Below the pieces are notes generated by a model. That model did no database searches, had not been told where the DNA came from, and saw only the letters and a program-made list of their open reading frames with translations. Positions 44,980 to 54,615 of a DNA stretch of 64,000 nt are shown piece after piece (position 1 is the stretch's first letter; the number at the start of each line of letters is the position of its first letter). Source of the DNA: an uncultured Flavobacteriaceae bacterium (GTDB lineage: Bacteria > Bacteroidota > Bacteroidia > Flavobacteriales > Flavobacteriaceae); the NCBI GenBank assembly GCA_947493175.1, contig CANLQD010000002.1:124001-188000 (forward strand), given 5' to 3'. The position numbers and the translations under genes were made by a program.

Positions 44980-47892
44980 TTGGATAAATATTTACTAAAA
45001 GAGTTAGGAGATTCACTCACAGGCGAACTTCTTAACGATTCCCTCACGACTGCCCTGTATTCCACAGATGCCTCGGTGTATCGAAAGATTCCTTTGGCGG
45101 TGGCCTTTCCAAAAACGGTCGATGATATCAAAAAACTAATCTATTTTGCCAATAGGCATTCAGTGGGATTGATTCCCCGAACCGCTGGTACCTCTTTGGC
45201 CGGGCAATGTGTCGGTGAGGGTATTGTGGTAGATGTGTCCCGCTATTTTACAGACATCGTATATTTAGATGAGGAGCAACGTCGGGTTACCGTGCAGCCA
45301 GGGGTGATTCGAGACGAGTTGAACGCCTATTTGAAACCATATGGACTCTTTTTTGGCCCAAATACCTCCACTGCCAATCGCTGTATGATCGGCGGAATGG
45401 TCGGGAATAATTCTTCCGGTACGACCTCTATCAAATACGGGGTTACCCGAGATAAAGTAGTTTCCATGAAAACGCTGCTTTCAGATGGAAGCGAAGCGGA
45501 GTTCAAAGCCATTTCCAAGACCGATTTCACCAAAAAGATGCAAGGAGATAGCTTGGAAGCATCTATTTATAAAAACATATACAAAGAACTCTCTAATAGT
45601 TTAATAAGAGAAGAAATAAAGTCAAAATTCCCCAAACCGGGGATTCATAGGCGAAATACGGGCTATGCTGTTGATGAATTATTAAAAAGTGCGGTTTTTG
45701 AAGGTGCCGAAAAAGAAGTAAACCTTTGTGAATTATTGAGTGGTAGTGAAGGTACACTGGCGTTTACCACAGAAGTTACGTTGCAGTTAGATGCACTGCC
45801 CCCGGCATTATCCGCCATGGTGGTGACCCACTACTATACTTTGGAAGATTGCTTGGCCGACGTAGCGCCGGTTATGCATCACGGGTTGCATACCTGTGAA
45901 ATGATGGATAAGGTGATTCTGGACTGTACCAAGAATAATCGTGATCAGCTGAAAAATCGTTTTTTTGTTGAAGGAGACCCTGCGGCCCTATTAATGCTCG
46001 AAGTAAAGGGGCAAACCCAGGAAGAGCTGGACGTACAGCTCGAAAATCTTTTAAGCGCCATTGAAGTCTCTGATCTCAGCTATGCCAGCCCTGTGCTAAA
46101 AGGCGACGATATTAGTAAAGCACTGGAACTGCGAAAAGCAGGACTCGGACTGTTGGGCAATATTGTCGGTGATCGAAAGGCCGTTGCCTGCATAGAGGAT
46201 ACGGCAGTGGCTCTGGAAGACCTTAAGGATTTTATCGGAGAGTTTTCGGAAATTATGAAAGGGTATGACCAACAAGCAGTCTATTATGCCCATGCAGGGG
46301 CAGGGGAGCTGCATTTGCGCCCTATCCTAAACCTCAAAAAATCGGAAGACGTTACGCTTTTCAGGGCGATTACCACCGATGTGGCCCAATTGACAAAAAA
46401 ATATCGAGGTTCTTTCAGTGGTGAACACGGAGATGGAATCGTTCGGGCCGAGTTCATTCCCCTGATGATCGGTGAAAAAAACTATGAGTTGCTTAAGCGC
46501 ATAAAGACCTATTTTGATCCGAACCGTATTTTTAATCCTGGAAAAATTGTCGACCCGTATCCCATGGATGCCTCCCTACGATATGAAATTGATAGGGAAG
46601 AACCTGAGGTCGGGACCTTCATGGATTTTTCCGATAGTGAGGGCATCCTAAAAGCCGCCGAAAAATGCAATGGCAGTGGGGATTGCCGAAAAACACACGA
46701 AATGAAAGGGGCCATGTGCCCTAGTTACCATGCCACTAAAAATGAGCAGCACACCACAAGGGGCAGGGCGAATGCGCTTCGTGAGTTTTTGACCAGTTCA
46801 GAACAAGAGAATCGATTTGACCAAAAGGAACTGAAAGAGGTTTTTGATTTGTGCCTTAGCTGCAAAGCCTGTAGTAGCGAATGCCCAAGTAATGTGGATG
46901 TAGCAACGCTCAAAGCAGAGTTTTTATACCAATACCAAGAAGCGAACGGTTACCCGTTGAGGGCCAAATTATTTGCTCACAATACCAAACTGAATCTATT
47001 GGGGAGTAAGGTCGCCGGGCTTACCAATGCGGTTTACAATTCAGGTGTTTTAGGTGGAATGCTAAAGAAAACGGCTGGGGTGGCACCACAAAGAAGCTTT
47101 CCGAACGTTTCAAATATTGATTTTGATAAGCACCTTCAAGAGTTTAAAAATAAACATGTTATAACAAACAAAAAGGTAGTTCTGTATATCGACGAGTTCA
47201 CCAGGTATATGGATGTGGAACTGGGGAAAGACGCTATTGAAGTATTGGTGCGCTTAGGCTATGATGTTTCCTTGTTCTATGGGGAAAGTGGACGTACGTA
47301 TATTTCAAAAGGGTTTTTAAAACAGGCTAAGAGGTTGGCCGCAGAAAATATACGTAGATTAAAGGATTTTACTGCGAAAGGGGTGCCGATCGTAGGGCTC
47401 GAACCTTCTGCCATTCTTACCTTTCGTGATGAGTACAAAAGACTTGCCGAAGATACGGCTACGGCTACGGCTATCGGCCAGCATAGCTTTTTGATAGAGG
47501 AGTTTTTATCCGATGAGATACAAAAGGGCAATATTGCCGCCGATCGTTTTACCAAAGAAGCCAAGGAGGTGAAAATACATAACCATTGCCACCAAAAAGC
47601 ACTTAGCAATCAGAAGGTGACCTTCGATATGTTGAATGTGCCTGAAAATTACAAAGTATCCATTATCAGCTCTGGTTGTTGCGGTATGGCGGGTTCTTTT
47701 GGGTACGAAAAGGAGCATTATGCGGTGAGTATGCAAATTGGTGAGTTAAAACTATTCCCTTCAGTACGCAAAGCTCCGAAAGAGACCATTATAGCGGCCA
47801 ATGGCACGAGCTGTAGGCATCAGATTTACGACGGAACCAAACGGAAGGCACTGCATCCAATCTCCGTTCTGAAACAGGCATTAATCAACTAG
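44980..47892 (+). CDS. FAD- and Fe-S-containing D-2-hydroxyacid dehydrogenase (GlcD/DLD type)
   Basis: 970 residues. The FAD domain opens with IPLAVAFPKTVDDIKKLIYFANRHSVGLIPRTAGTSLAGQCVGEGIVVD and GPNTSTANRCMIGGMVGNNSSGTTSIKYG, with GSEGTLAFTTEV and SGEHGDGIVRAEF later. Two Fe-S motifs follow (CNGSGDCRKTHEMKGAMCPSY and CLSCKACSSECPSNVDVA), then a CCG heterodisulfide-type domain (HNHCHQKAL and SGCCGMAGSFGYE). It oxidises D-lactate, glycolate or similar hydroxyacids into the quinone pool. The only possible initiator in this frame is TTG at 44980: an in-frame stop sits at 44965-44967 and no ATG is nearby. The 3' end overlaps the next convergent gene by 12 bases. Confidence 0.92.
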   Translation: MDKYLLKELGDSLTGELLNDSLTTALYSTDASVYRKIPLAVAFPKTVDDIKKLIYFANRHSVGLIPRTAGTSLAGQCVGEGIVVDVSRYFTDIVYLDEEQRRVTVQPGVIRDELNAYLKPYGLFFGPNTSTANRCMIGGMVGNNSSGTTSIKYGVTRDKVVSMKTLLSDGSEAEFKAISKTDFTKKMQGDSLEASIYKNIYKELSNSLIREEIKSKFPKPGIHRRNTGYAVDELLKSAVFEGAEKEVNLCELLSGSEGTLAFTTEVTLQLDALPPALSAMVVTHYYTLEDCLADVAPVMHHGLHTCEMMDKVILDCTKNNRDQLKNRFFVEGDPAALLMLEVKGQTQEELDVQLENLLSAIEVSDLSYASPVLKGDDISKALELRKAGLGLLGNIVGDRKAVACIEDTAVALEDLKDFIGEFSEIMKGYDQQAVYYAHAGAGELHLRPILNLKKSEDVTLFRAITTDVAQLTKKYRGSFSGEHGDGIVRAEFIPLMIGEKNYELLKRIKTYFDPNRIFNPGKIVDPYPMDASLRYEIDREEPEVGTFMDFSDSEGILKAAEKCNGSGDCRKTHEMKGAMCPSYHATKNEQHTTRGRANALREFLTSSEQENRFDQKELKEVFDLCLSCKACSSECPSNVDVATLKAEFLYQYQEANGYPLRAKLFAHNTKLNLLGSKVAGLTNAVYNSGVLGGMLKKTAGVAPQRSFPNVSNIDFDKHLQEFKNKHVITNKKVVLYIDEFTRYMDVELGKDAIEVLVRLGYDVSLFYGESGRTYISKGFLKQAKRLAAENIRRLKDFTAKGVPIVGLEPSAILTFRDEYKRLAEDTATATAIGQHSFLIEEFLSDEIQKGNIAADRFTKEAKEVKIHNHCHQKALSNQKVTFDMLNVPENYKVSIISSGCCGMAGSFGYEKEHYAVSMQIGELKLFPSVRKAPKETIIAANGTSCRHQIYDGTKRKALHPISVLKQALIN

Positions 47893-48744
47893 GGGTTCTT
47901 CTTCCTCCTTGTTGGCTTTTTCTTTTCCGCTCGTAATCGAGGCAATGAGTTCGTGGATATCCATATGCTTCAGTTCCTCATCGGCGAAAAAAGGGGATAG
48001 TCTATCGTGATTGTACCGATAAATCTTCCAACGTTTAAAAGAATATTCAAGAGCGGTCAGGTTTTCGACCCAGTCTCCAGAGTTTAAATAGGTACATCGC
48101 CCTTTTTTAGAGACCACTATTTCTTTTTTGGGTTGGTGAATGTGGCCGCAGATTACATAATCATATCCTTTTTCTATCGCTAGGTCTACCGCGGTTTTTT
48201 CAAAATCCGACACATACCGTACCGCCCCCTTGAACCCGTTCTTTATCTTTTTGGAAAGAGAGTATTTTTCCTTTCCCAACCGAGTCAATCCCCAGTTAGT
48301 GATACGGTTGATCAGAATAAGGACATTGTAGCCGTACCCTCCCAATTTGGCCAACCATTTCATGTTTTGGATTGACAGGTCAAAAACATCCCCGTGAAAG
48401 AACCACGCTTTTTTACCATCGAGCTGTAGTACCAATTTGTTTACGATATGCAATTTTCCTATGTCGGTATCGCTAAATTTTCGCAACATTTCGTCATGGT
48501 TGCCGGTAATATAGAAAACGTCGATGCCTTTGGAGGCCATGCTGATAATTTTGCGTACCACTTTCATGTGTGCAGCAGGGAAATACCGTTTGCTGAATTG
48601 CCACATATCAATAATGTCACCGTTCAAGATGAGTTGCTTGGGCTGAATACTGTTAAGATATATTAACAGCTCATCGGCATGACAACCATAAGTGCCCAGA
48701 TGTACGTCTGAAATGACCGTTATGTCGACTTTGCGTTTTTTCAA
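47881..48744 (-). CDS. UDP-2,3-diacylglucosamine diphosphatase-like metallophosphoesterase (LpxH type)
   Basis: 287 residues. ISDVHLGTYG (D-x-H), LILNGDIIDMW (GDxxD), YITGNHDEMLR (GNHD), AWFFHGDVFD and CGHIHQPKK (GHxH) are the five metallophosphoesterase motifs in LpxH order. It removes UMP from UDP-diacylglucosamine to give lipid X in lipid A synthesis. Bacteroidota carry such LpxH homologues as the main enzyme; related paralogues with other roles exist. The C-terminus is a Glu/Lys-rich tail that overlaps the FAD/FeS gene by 12 bases tail to tail. Confidence 0.85.
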   Translation of the reverse strand: MKKRKVDITVISDVHLGTYGCHADELLIYLNSIQPKQLILNGDIIDMWQFSKRYFPAAHMKVVRKIISMASKGIDVFYITGNHDEMLRKFSDTDIGKLHIVNKLVLQLDGKKAWFFHGDVFDLSIQNMKWLAKLGGYGYNVLILINRITNWGLTRLGKEKYSLSKKIKNGFKGAVRYVSDFEKTAVDLAIEKGYDYVICGHIHQPKKEIVVSKKGRCTYLNSGDWVENLTALEYSFKRWKIYRYNHDRLSPFFADEELKHMDIHELIASITSGKEKANKEEEEPLVD

Positions 48745-48880
48745 AATAGTTTTTTTTGCAAAATAAACCTGTTGGTATCAATTTAACAGGAAATTATGGT
48801 CAACAATATGTGTTCTTTTGATTACCTAAAGCTTATTCGAATCGACCTAATGTTAGGAAAACATTACGGCAAGGCTATTT

Positions 48881-48911
48881 TTGGTCGAATGTGATTTAAA
48901 AATTACCTTTG
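48881..48911 (+). promoter_or_regulatory. Predicted Bacteroidota promoter for aroC
   Basis: TTG (48881-48883), 20 bases, TACCTTTG (48904-48911); the start codon is about 80 bases downstream. Confidence 0.72.
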
Positions 48912-48992
48912 CCCACTTCGTCGAAAGCCTCACCTAAGTTACTGCTGAGGGTGTTTTGACCGGTGAAGACAAAACCTAGATACTACAAACAA

Positions 48993-50057
48993 ATGGCGGG
49001 CAATACCTTTGGAAACCTTTTTAAGTTAATGACCTTCGGGGAATCACATGGCGTAGCGATTGGTGGGGTTTTAGAAGGATGTCCTTCAGGTATTGAATTG
49101 GACCTTGAAGCGATACAAAAAGAACTGGATAGGCGAAAACCAGGCCAATCGGCGATTGTGACCCAACGCAAGGAGCCGGATACGGTAGAATTCTTTTCCG
49201 GTATTTTTGAAGGCAAGACAACCGGAACACCCATCGGGTTCGCTATTCGAAATACCAATCAAAAATCACGGGATTATTCCCATATCAAAGATTCGTACCG
49301 GCCCTCGCACGCCGATTATGTGTACGATCAAAAATATGGTTTTCGTGATTACAGAGGTGGTGGTCGTAGCTCGGCCCGGGAAACGGCCAGTAGGGTAGTG
49401 GCCGGAGCCATTGCCAAACAGTTTTTAAAAGGAATCGAGATAAGTGCCTTTGTTTCACAGGTAGGGGCGTTGAAAATGGATAAAACCTATCAAGAACTCG
49501 ACCTCTCCCTAACCGAATCAAACCCTGTTCGCTGTCCAGACCCGGATACCGCGGCGCAAATGGAGACTTACATCAAGGAAGTCCGCAAGGAAGGCGATAC
49601 CATTGGTGGTATTATTAGTTGCGTTATCAAAAACGTACCTATCGGTTTGGGAGAGCCGGTCTTCGACAAGCTACATGCAGAACTGGGGAAGGCGATGCTG
49701 TCTATAAATGCGGTAAAAGGCTTTGAATACGGTAGCGGATTTGACGGGGTGAAAATGAAAGGCAGTGCCCATAACGATCAATTCAATCAAGACGGCACTA
49801 CTAAAACCAATCACAGCGGCGGTGTACAGGGCGGTATTAGCAATGGTATGGATATTTATTTTAAAGTAGCCTTTAAGCCCGTTGCTACCGTAATACAAGG
49901 ATACGAGACCATCGACAAAGACGGGAATATGGTGCAAACCCAGGGAAAAGGGCGCCACGACCCCTGCGTGGTTCCCAGAGCAGTGCCCATTGTAGAAGCC
50001 ATGGCGGCCTTGGTCTTGGCAGATTATGAACTTTTGAACAGAACGATAAAGAAATAG
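48993..50057 (+). CDS. aroC: Chorismate synthase
   Basis: 354 residues from the ATG at 48993 ([20 protein letters not shown], the standard opening); an in-frame GTG ten codons earlier is less likely. [72 protein letters not shown] and [28 protein letters not shown] all match AroC. It converts EPSP to chorismate with reduced FMN, ending the shikimate pathway. Downstream after 122 bases is the symporter. Confidence 0.97.
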   Translation: MAGNTFGNLFKLMTFGESHGVAIGGVLEGCPSGIELDLEAIQKELDRRKPGQSAIVTQRKEPDTVEFFSGIFEGKTTGTPIGFAIRNTNQKSRDYSHIKDSYRPSHADYVYDQKYGFRDYRGGGRSSARETASRVVAGAIAKQFLKGIEISAFVSQVGALKMDKTYQELDLSLTESNPVRCPDPDTAAQMETYIKEVRKEGDTIGGIISCVIKNVPIGLGEPVFDKLHAELGKAMLSINAVKGFEYGSGFDGVKMKGSAHNDQFNQDGTTKTNHSGGVQGGISNGMDIYFKVAFKPVATVIQGYETIDKDGNMVQTQGKGRHDPCVVPRAVPIVEAMAALVLADYELLNRTIKK

Positions 50058-50179
50058 AACATTTGTTCATTTAAAAAATCAATACAATCCTCTTGACTGT
50101 GGGGCAAGGTGTATTTCATTCGTTCATTTTTCTTCTTCCATCCAAAAATAGTATCTTACCCATTTAAACCAAACGATAC

Positions 50180-51508
50180 ATGCGGAAACTCGAATTGCAC
50201 TGGAAAATCTTGATAGGAATGTTACTCGGATTACTCTTCGGTTTCGCCATGACCTATCCGGATTGGGGCAGGAATTTTGTAACCGATTGGATAAAACCTT
50301 TTGGAACCATCTTCGTGAATCTGCTAAAGTTGATTGCAATCCCCTTAATTTTAGCCTCGTTGATCAAAGGGATATCCGATTTGAAGGATATCACCAAATT
50401 CAAGAAAATTGGGCTTCGCACGATTGGAATCTATGTGTTCACCACCGTGGTCGCCATTACCATCGGTCTCCTGTTGGTCAATGTGTTAAAGCCAGGAGAA
50501 GGGATTAGTCCCGAGACCATCGATAAACTTTCGGCCACGTATGCGAACGACAAGGGGGTTACCGATAAATTGGACGAAGCCTTAAAGCAGAAAGAAAGCG
50601 GACCACTTCAGTTTTTGGAAGATATGGTACCCGATAATGCCATTGCCGCGATGAGCGATAACGCCTTAATGCTCCAAGTCATCTTTTTCACCATTTTTTT
50701 GGGTATATCCATGCTTTTGATCGGAGAAAAAAGGGCAAAACCATTGAAAGACTTCTTTGACTCTTTGAACGACGTGGTGCTTAAAATGGTCGATTTGATC
50801 ATGCTGACGGCACCATATGCCGTTTTTGCCCTATTGGCGAACGTGGTGGCCTCTTCTGGAGACCCTGATTTGTTGATAGCACTGTTAAAGTATTCCGGGG
50901 TCGTAGTGTTCGGCCTGTTTTTGATGATCGTTTTCTATTCCTTTGTGGTTGCGATGTATACGGGAAAGAACCCATTTTGGTTTTTAAAGGAGATCAGTCC
51001 AGCACAGTTATTGGCCTTTTCCACGAGTTCCAGTGCTGCCACCTTACCGGTGACCATGGAACGCGTAGAAGAACATATGGGGGTCGATAAGGAGGTGTCT
51101 AGTTTTGTATTGCCGGTGGGGGCTACCATTAATATGGACGGTACCAGCCTTTACCAAGGAGTAGCGGCTGTTTTTGCCATGCAGGTTTTATGGCCCGAAG
51201 GGCTCTTATTCAGTAACCAAATCATCATAGTGCTTACAGCGCTTTTGGCCTCCATCGGTTCTGCTGCCGTACCGGGAGCGGGAATGGTGATGCTTGTCAT
51301 AGTACTGGAATCAATCGGCTTTCCCCCGGAACTATATCCGATTGCCTTGGCGCTTATTTTTGCCGTAGATCGTCCGTTAGATATGTGTAGGACCGTCGTG
51401 AATATTACCGGTGATGCCACCGTATCTATGGTAGTGGCAAAGTCCGTTGGAAAATTAGGAAAACCACATCCTCAGGAATGGGACGACCACTTAGAGGAAG
51501 TAATATAG
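50180..51508 (+). CDS. Dicarboxylate/amino acid:cation symporter (DAACS family)
   Basis: 442 residues. NLLKLIAIPLILASLIKGISDLKD (cytoplasmic helix region), LLAFSTSSSAATLPVTMERVEEHMGVDKEVSSFVLPVGATINMDGTSLYQGVAAVFAMQV (HP1 serine loop and the NMDGT motif) and AAVPGAGMVMLVIVLESIGFP (HP2) define the GltP/GltT fold; AVDRPLDMCRTVVNITGDATVSMVVAK is the aspartate/arginine site. It imports glutamate, aspartate or C4-dicarboxylates with Na+ or H+. The Arg in LDMCRT favours acidic amino acids. It lies upstream of the ATP-grasp operon (80 bases, same strand), which may or may not be co-transcribed. Confidence 0.93.
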   Translation: MRKLELHWKILIGMLLGLLFGFAMTYPDWGRNFVTDWIKPFGTIFVNLLKLIAIPLILASLIKGISDLKDITKFKKIGLRTIGIYVFTTVVAITIGLLLVNVLKPGEGISPETIDKLSATYANDKGVTDKLDEALKQKESGPLQFLEDMVPDNAIAAMSDNALMLQVIFFTIFLGISMLLIGEKRAKPLKDFFDSLNDVVLKMVDLIMLTAPYAVFALLANVVASSGDPDLLIALLKYSGVVVFGLFLMIVFYSFVVAMYTGKNPFWFLKEISPAQLLAFSTSSSAATLPVTMERVEEHMGVDKEVSSFVLPVGATINMDGTSLYQGVAAVFAMQVLWPEGLLFSNQIIIVLTALLASIGSAAVPGAGMVMLVIVLESIGFPPELYPIALALIFAVDRPLDMCRTVVNITGDATVSMVVAKSVGKLGKPHPQEWDDHLEEVI

Positions 51509-51588
51509 GTTTTGTAGAAAATATTGAATAAATATATTGGCTGCGCAAAAGCTATGAACAACCATCTGATAATCAAAAATGGAACCTC

Positions 51589-52620
51589 ATGAACATCTGT
51601 TTTTTAATGTATCCTTGGGAGGAAATCGATCCTGAAAACGACACTAGTCTTGCACTTATACACGAATGTGTAAAGCGAAAACATGGGGTTGCCCTATGTA
51701 CACCTGCCAATCTAACCATACGAAATAGTGTCACCAATGCCTTTTGTACCGTAATCGGGCGAATGGATAAGGTGCCCGGCAATCTGAAAAGCTTTTACAA
51801 ACAAGCGAAGACCCGGGAAGAAATGCTTCCGCTTGCCGGTTTTGATGTAATTTTCATGAGGGCCAATCCGCCTTTAGACCCCATTATGTTAAATTTTCTG
51901 GACTCCGTGAAAGATGATGTCTTTATCGTCAATTCCCTTCAGGGCCTTCGCGAAGCGAATAATAAACTGTATACGGCCGCTTTCGGTGATTCCCATAGCA
52001 ACATTATCCCGACTACCCATGTGTCAAAGAACAAAGGATATTTACTGCGACAGATAAAGGAATCGAAATCCGACAAAATGATTTTAAAACCTTTGAACGG
52101 GTTTGGTGGTTCCGGTGTAATTTTGATTGAAAAATCGGCCATGAGCAATATCAAGTCACTACTTGATTTTTATGTAACTAACTCTGATGGAACATCTAAC
52201 TATGTGATACTTCAAGAATATATTGAAGGTGCGGATCAAGGCGATGTGCGTATCTTATTGTTAAACGGCGAACCGATCGGGGCTATGAAACGGGTTCCTG
52301 GTTCTGACGACCATCGTAGTAATGTGTCCGCAGGAGGTACGGTCGCCAAACACCATTTGACCAAGGAGGAGAAAGCCCTTTGCAAACAAATTGGCCCCAA
52401 GCTGGTAAAAGATGGTCTTTTTTTCGTAGGAATCGATGTTATTGGTGGCAAGTTGGTCGAGGTAAACGTAATGTCTCCAGGTGGGATCACCTATATGAAC
52501 AAAGTGTACAAGACCAAAATTCAGTGCACGGTTATCGATTTTGTAGAGAGTAAGGTGCTCGACAAACTGCAGGCCTTTCAAAGACGAACCAGATTACGTG
52601 ATGAAGTCGAGAATGCTTAG
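51589..52620 (+). CDS. Glutathione synthetase-like ATP-grasp ligase
   Basis: 343 residues. ATP-grasp landmarks: MILKPLNGFGGSGVILIEK (164-182, ATP lysine and Gly-rich lid), VILQEYIEGADQGDVRILLLNGEPIGAMKR (206-235), HRSNVSAGGTVAKH (242-255) and VGIDVIGGKLVEVNVMSPGGITYMN (280-304, Mg-binding E and N). These match GshB/RimK-type carboxylate-amine ligases. No gamma-glutamylcysteine ligase is in the window, so true glutathione synthesis is not implied. It is the first gene of a three-gene overlapping operon with an N-formylglutamate-amidohydrolase-like protein and a DUF1704 peptidase, so it more likely makes a peptide or tags a protein. Confidence 0.87.
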   Translation: MNICFLMYPWEEIDPENDTSLALIHECVKRKHGVALCTPANLTIRNSVTNAFCTVIGRMDKVPGNLKSFYKQAKTREEMLPLAGFDVIFMRANPPLDPIMLNFLDSVKDDVFIVNSLQGLREANNKLYTAAFGDSHSNIIPTTHVSKNKGYLLRQIKESKSDKMILKPLNGFGGSGVILIEKSAMSNIKSLLDFYVTNSDGTSNYVILQEYIEGADQGDVRILLLNGEPIGAMKRVPGSDDHRSNVSAGGTVAKHHLTKEEKALCKQIGPKLVKDGLFFVGIDVIGGKLVEVNVMSPGGITYMNKVYKTKIQCTVIDFVESKVLDKLQAFQRRTRLRDEVENA

Positions 52621-53440
52621 ACTAAGCGTTTCCAATATCATCGAGAATATAAAGGCACAAATTCCCTTTGAAGCGGTTGCCGAGGATTATTCCTTTACAC
52701 TAAAAATTGATTCGTATGCGCCCTATATCTGTGGGGCCGTACATGATGGACACCAATTTCGAAAATCCTTATGGGAGAATTGCCTACATACCGAATACGA
52801 GCGTTGGTATGAGGAAGATCCCTGTACCAAGGAAATGGTACAATCGCACCCTATTGTTATTGCCGGTTGTGATAGCCGGTTTGAATACGATTTAAACCGA
52901 GCCCCGGAAACCGCAATTTATACCGATGCCTGGGGCAAACAATTATGGAAAAACCCCCTATCGTCTGAAGAACGGGATATGAGCCTTCAAAAACATACCG
53001 ATTTTTATAGGGTGGCACATGCTTTGGTACAACAAATTGAATTGATGTACGGGAAAGCGATCGTGTTCGATATGCATAGTTACAATTGGAAACGTTGGGA
53101 TCGACAGGTGCCTACCTGGAATCTAGGGACTACAAATATCGATCACAAAAGGTTTTGGAGCTTGGTAGACTCTTGGCGCTATAAACTAGGGGCAATGCAA
53201 TTGCCCAATGGCATCGAATCGACCTCCAAAATCAATGATACGTTTCAAGGGAACGGCTATTTTTTGAAATACATCACGAAAAATTTTGAGAATACCCTGG
53301 TTTTGGCAACAGAAATTTCCAAAATCTACTGCAATGAACTCACGGGCATACGATTTCCTGAAGTGGTACGTTCCGTAGAGGAGCAATTGAAAGAATTGAT
53401 ACCTTTACAGGCCGAGGAATTTCACCAGCGTACCCTATGA
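52601..53440 (+). CDS. N-formylglutamate amidohydrolase-like protein
   Basis: 279 residues from the ATG at 52601 (GTG at 52598 and ATG at 52613 are alternatives; all overlap the end of the ATP-grasp gene). ICGAVHDGHQFR, IAGCDSRFEYDLNRAPETAIY, AIVFDMHSYN and LATEISKIYCNE correspond to the metal and substrate motifs of the FGase family (H-x-x-H, D-R-x-x-x-x-x-N-R, D-x-H-S, E). Classical members hydrolyse N-formyl-L-glutamate in histidine breakdown. No hut genes are nearby, so it probably acts on a different N-blocked or gamma-linked substrate made or trimmed by its neighbours. Confidence 0.87.
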   Translation: MKSRMLRLSVSNIIENIKAQIPFEAVAEDYSFTLKIDSYAPYICGAVHDGHQFRKSLWENCLHTEYERWYEEDPCTKEMVQSHPIVIAGCDSRFEYDLNRAPETAIYTDAWGKQLWKNPLSSEERDMSLQKHTDFYRVAHALVQQIELMYGKAIVFDMHSYNWKRWDRQVPTWNLGTTNIDHKRFWSLVDSWRYKLGAMQLPNGIESTSKINDTFQGNGYFLKYITKNFENTLVLATEISKIYCNELTGIRFPEVVRSVEEQLKELIPLQAEEFHQRTL

Positions 53441-54609
53441 TGCCCCTATCAACATCCACTGATTTTCAGAAAGAATATACCGAACTATTCGAAATTGACA
53501 CCAATTTAGATCGTTTGGTTCAGAAAATCGAATTGTTGAGTTATGTGAATCCGTTGAACACCGAAAAGGAAAAACAACGCTTTTTTAGCTCTAAATACCT
53601 GGAAAACCCTGTTTTTAGATATCCCAAACTCAAGTTCGACCCCTACGAATTACATAGATTGTTCTTTTCACAGCGTTTAGAGCGTATCGAAAACGACGAA
53701 ATTCGCCAATTGTATCAGGATGTCATTTATTACTATTCCAATATGGTGCAATGCATCGAAACCATAGGACAGGGAAAGCGGTTTTATTACAATTCGTTAC
53801 GTGTTTACGGTTCCCCAACAGAGCGTGATGTGCAGAATGCAAGGTTTATACTTCATTATGCCAACGAGCCTGTTTCCGGAGATATGGATAAGATCTATAG
53901 CCCGGAGGAAGCCAAAGCGTATTTCGAGGAATTCTCAAAACAGTACGACTTTCCGCTAAATATTAGGTTTTCTACCCATATTGCGGCAGATGCCATGGTG
54001 AGCAATGTGTCCCAGACCTTACTGATCAAAAAGAATACCAAGTTCAGCAAAAATCAACTACTTACCTTGGCCAACCATGAAATTGGAGTGCATTTGGTGA
54101 CCACTTACAATGGGATGCTGCAACCCTTAAAGATTTTTTCCAATGGCTTTCCCAAGAATGTCGAGACCCAAGAAGGACTGGCTGTACTCAGTGAATATAT
54201 GGGTGGTGCCTTAACCTTAAAAAGACTCAAGGAGCTGGCATACAGGGTTTTGGCCTCGGATAGTTTAATCAAGGGGTATGATTTTTCAGATACCTTCGAT
54301 TTGATTCATAATCAATATAAGCTGAATCGGAACGACGCATTTGCAATTACCTTAAGGGCCCATCGGGGTGGAGGCTTTACCAAGGACCGCTTATACTTGA
54401 GCGGACTTCGAAAAATCTACAAACGCTATCAAAAGGAAGCTGCGATGGACAATTTGCTAACGGGGAAGGTGTCGTTAGACTACGAAGATGCCATCAAGGC
54501 GTTGTACAAAAAAGGGCTTGCCTTAAAGATTACCCATCGCAATCATGCGTATCGTCAGAACTTGAACGCTGACAAGACCTTAGAGTTTATCCTCAATAAT
54601 TTAAAGTAG
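53437..54609 (+). CDS. DUF1704 / QEGLA-motif zinc metallopeptidase
   Basis: 390 residues. Its ATG overlaps the preceding TGA in ATGA (53437-53440). The active-site helix LLTLANHEIGVHLVTTYNG holds the zinc motif HExxxH (H214, E215, H219), and the family signature TQEGLAVLSEYMGG (QEGLA 245-249) supplies a third ligand or catalytic Glu. Databases call this the 'flavohemoglobin expression-modulating QEGLA motif protein' (TIGR02421); animal relatives (MATCAP/KIAA0895-type) are tyrosine carboxypeptidases acting on tubulin. No signal peptide, so cytoplasmic. By context it may remove residues added by the ATP-grasp ligase. Confidence 0.88.
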   Translation: MMPLSTSTDFQKEYTELFEIDTNLDRLVQKIELLSYVNPLNTEKEKQRFFSSKYLENPVFRYPKLKFDPYELHRLFFSQRLERIENDEIRQLYQDVIYYYSNMVQCIETIGQGKRFYYNSLRVYGSPTERDVQNARFILHYANEPVSGDMDKIYSPEEAKAYFEEFSKQYDFPLNIRFSTHIAADAMVSNVSQTLLIKKNTKFSKNQLLTLANHEIGVHLVTTYNGMLQPLKIFSNGFPKNVETQEGLAVLSEYMGGALTLKRLKELAYRVLASDSLIKGYDFSDTFDLIHNQYKLNRNDAFAITLRAHRGGGFTKDRLYLSGLRKIYKRYQKEAAMDNLLTGKVSLDYEDAIKALYKKGLALKITHRNHAYRQNLNADKTLEFILNNLK

Positions 54610-54615
54610 CATCTT

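Noticed and set aside
47456..47474. Short hexamer repeat (ACGGCT three times)
   Set aside because: Lies within a conserved protein with three Thr-Ala pairs; too short to be a phase-variable tract.
51589..52620. True glutathione synthetase (gshB)
   Set aside because: No gamma-glutamylcysteine ligase nearby, and the operon partners (FGase-like and DUF1704) are not glutathione genes; the family fits a broader group of peptide ligases.
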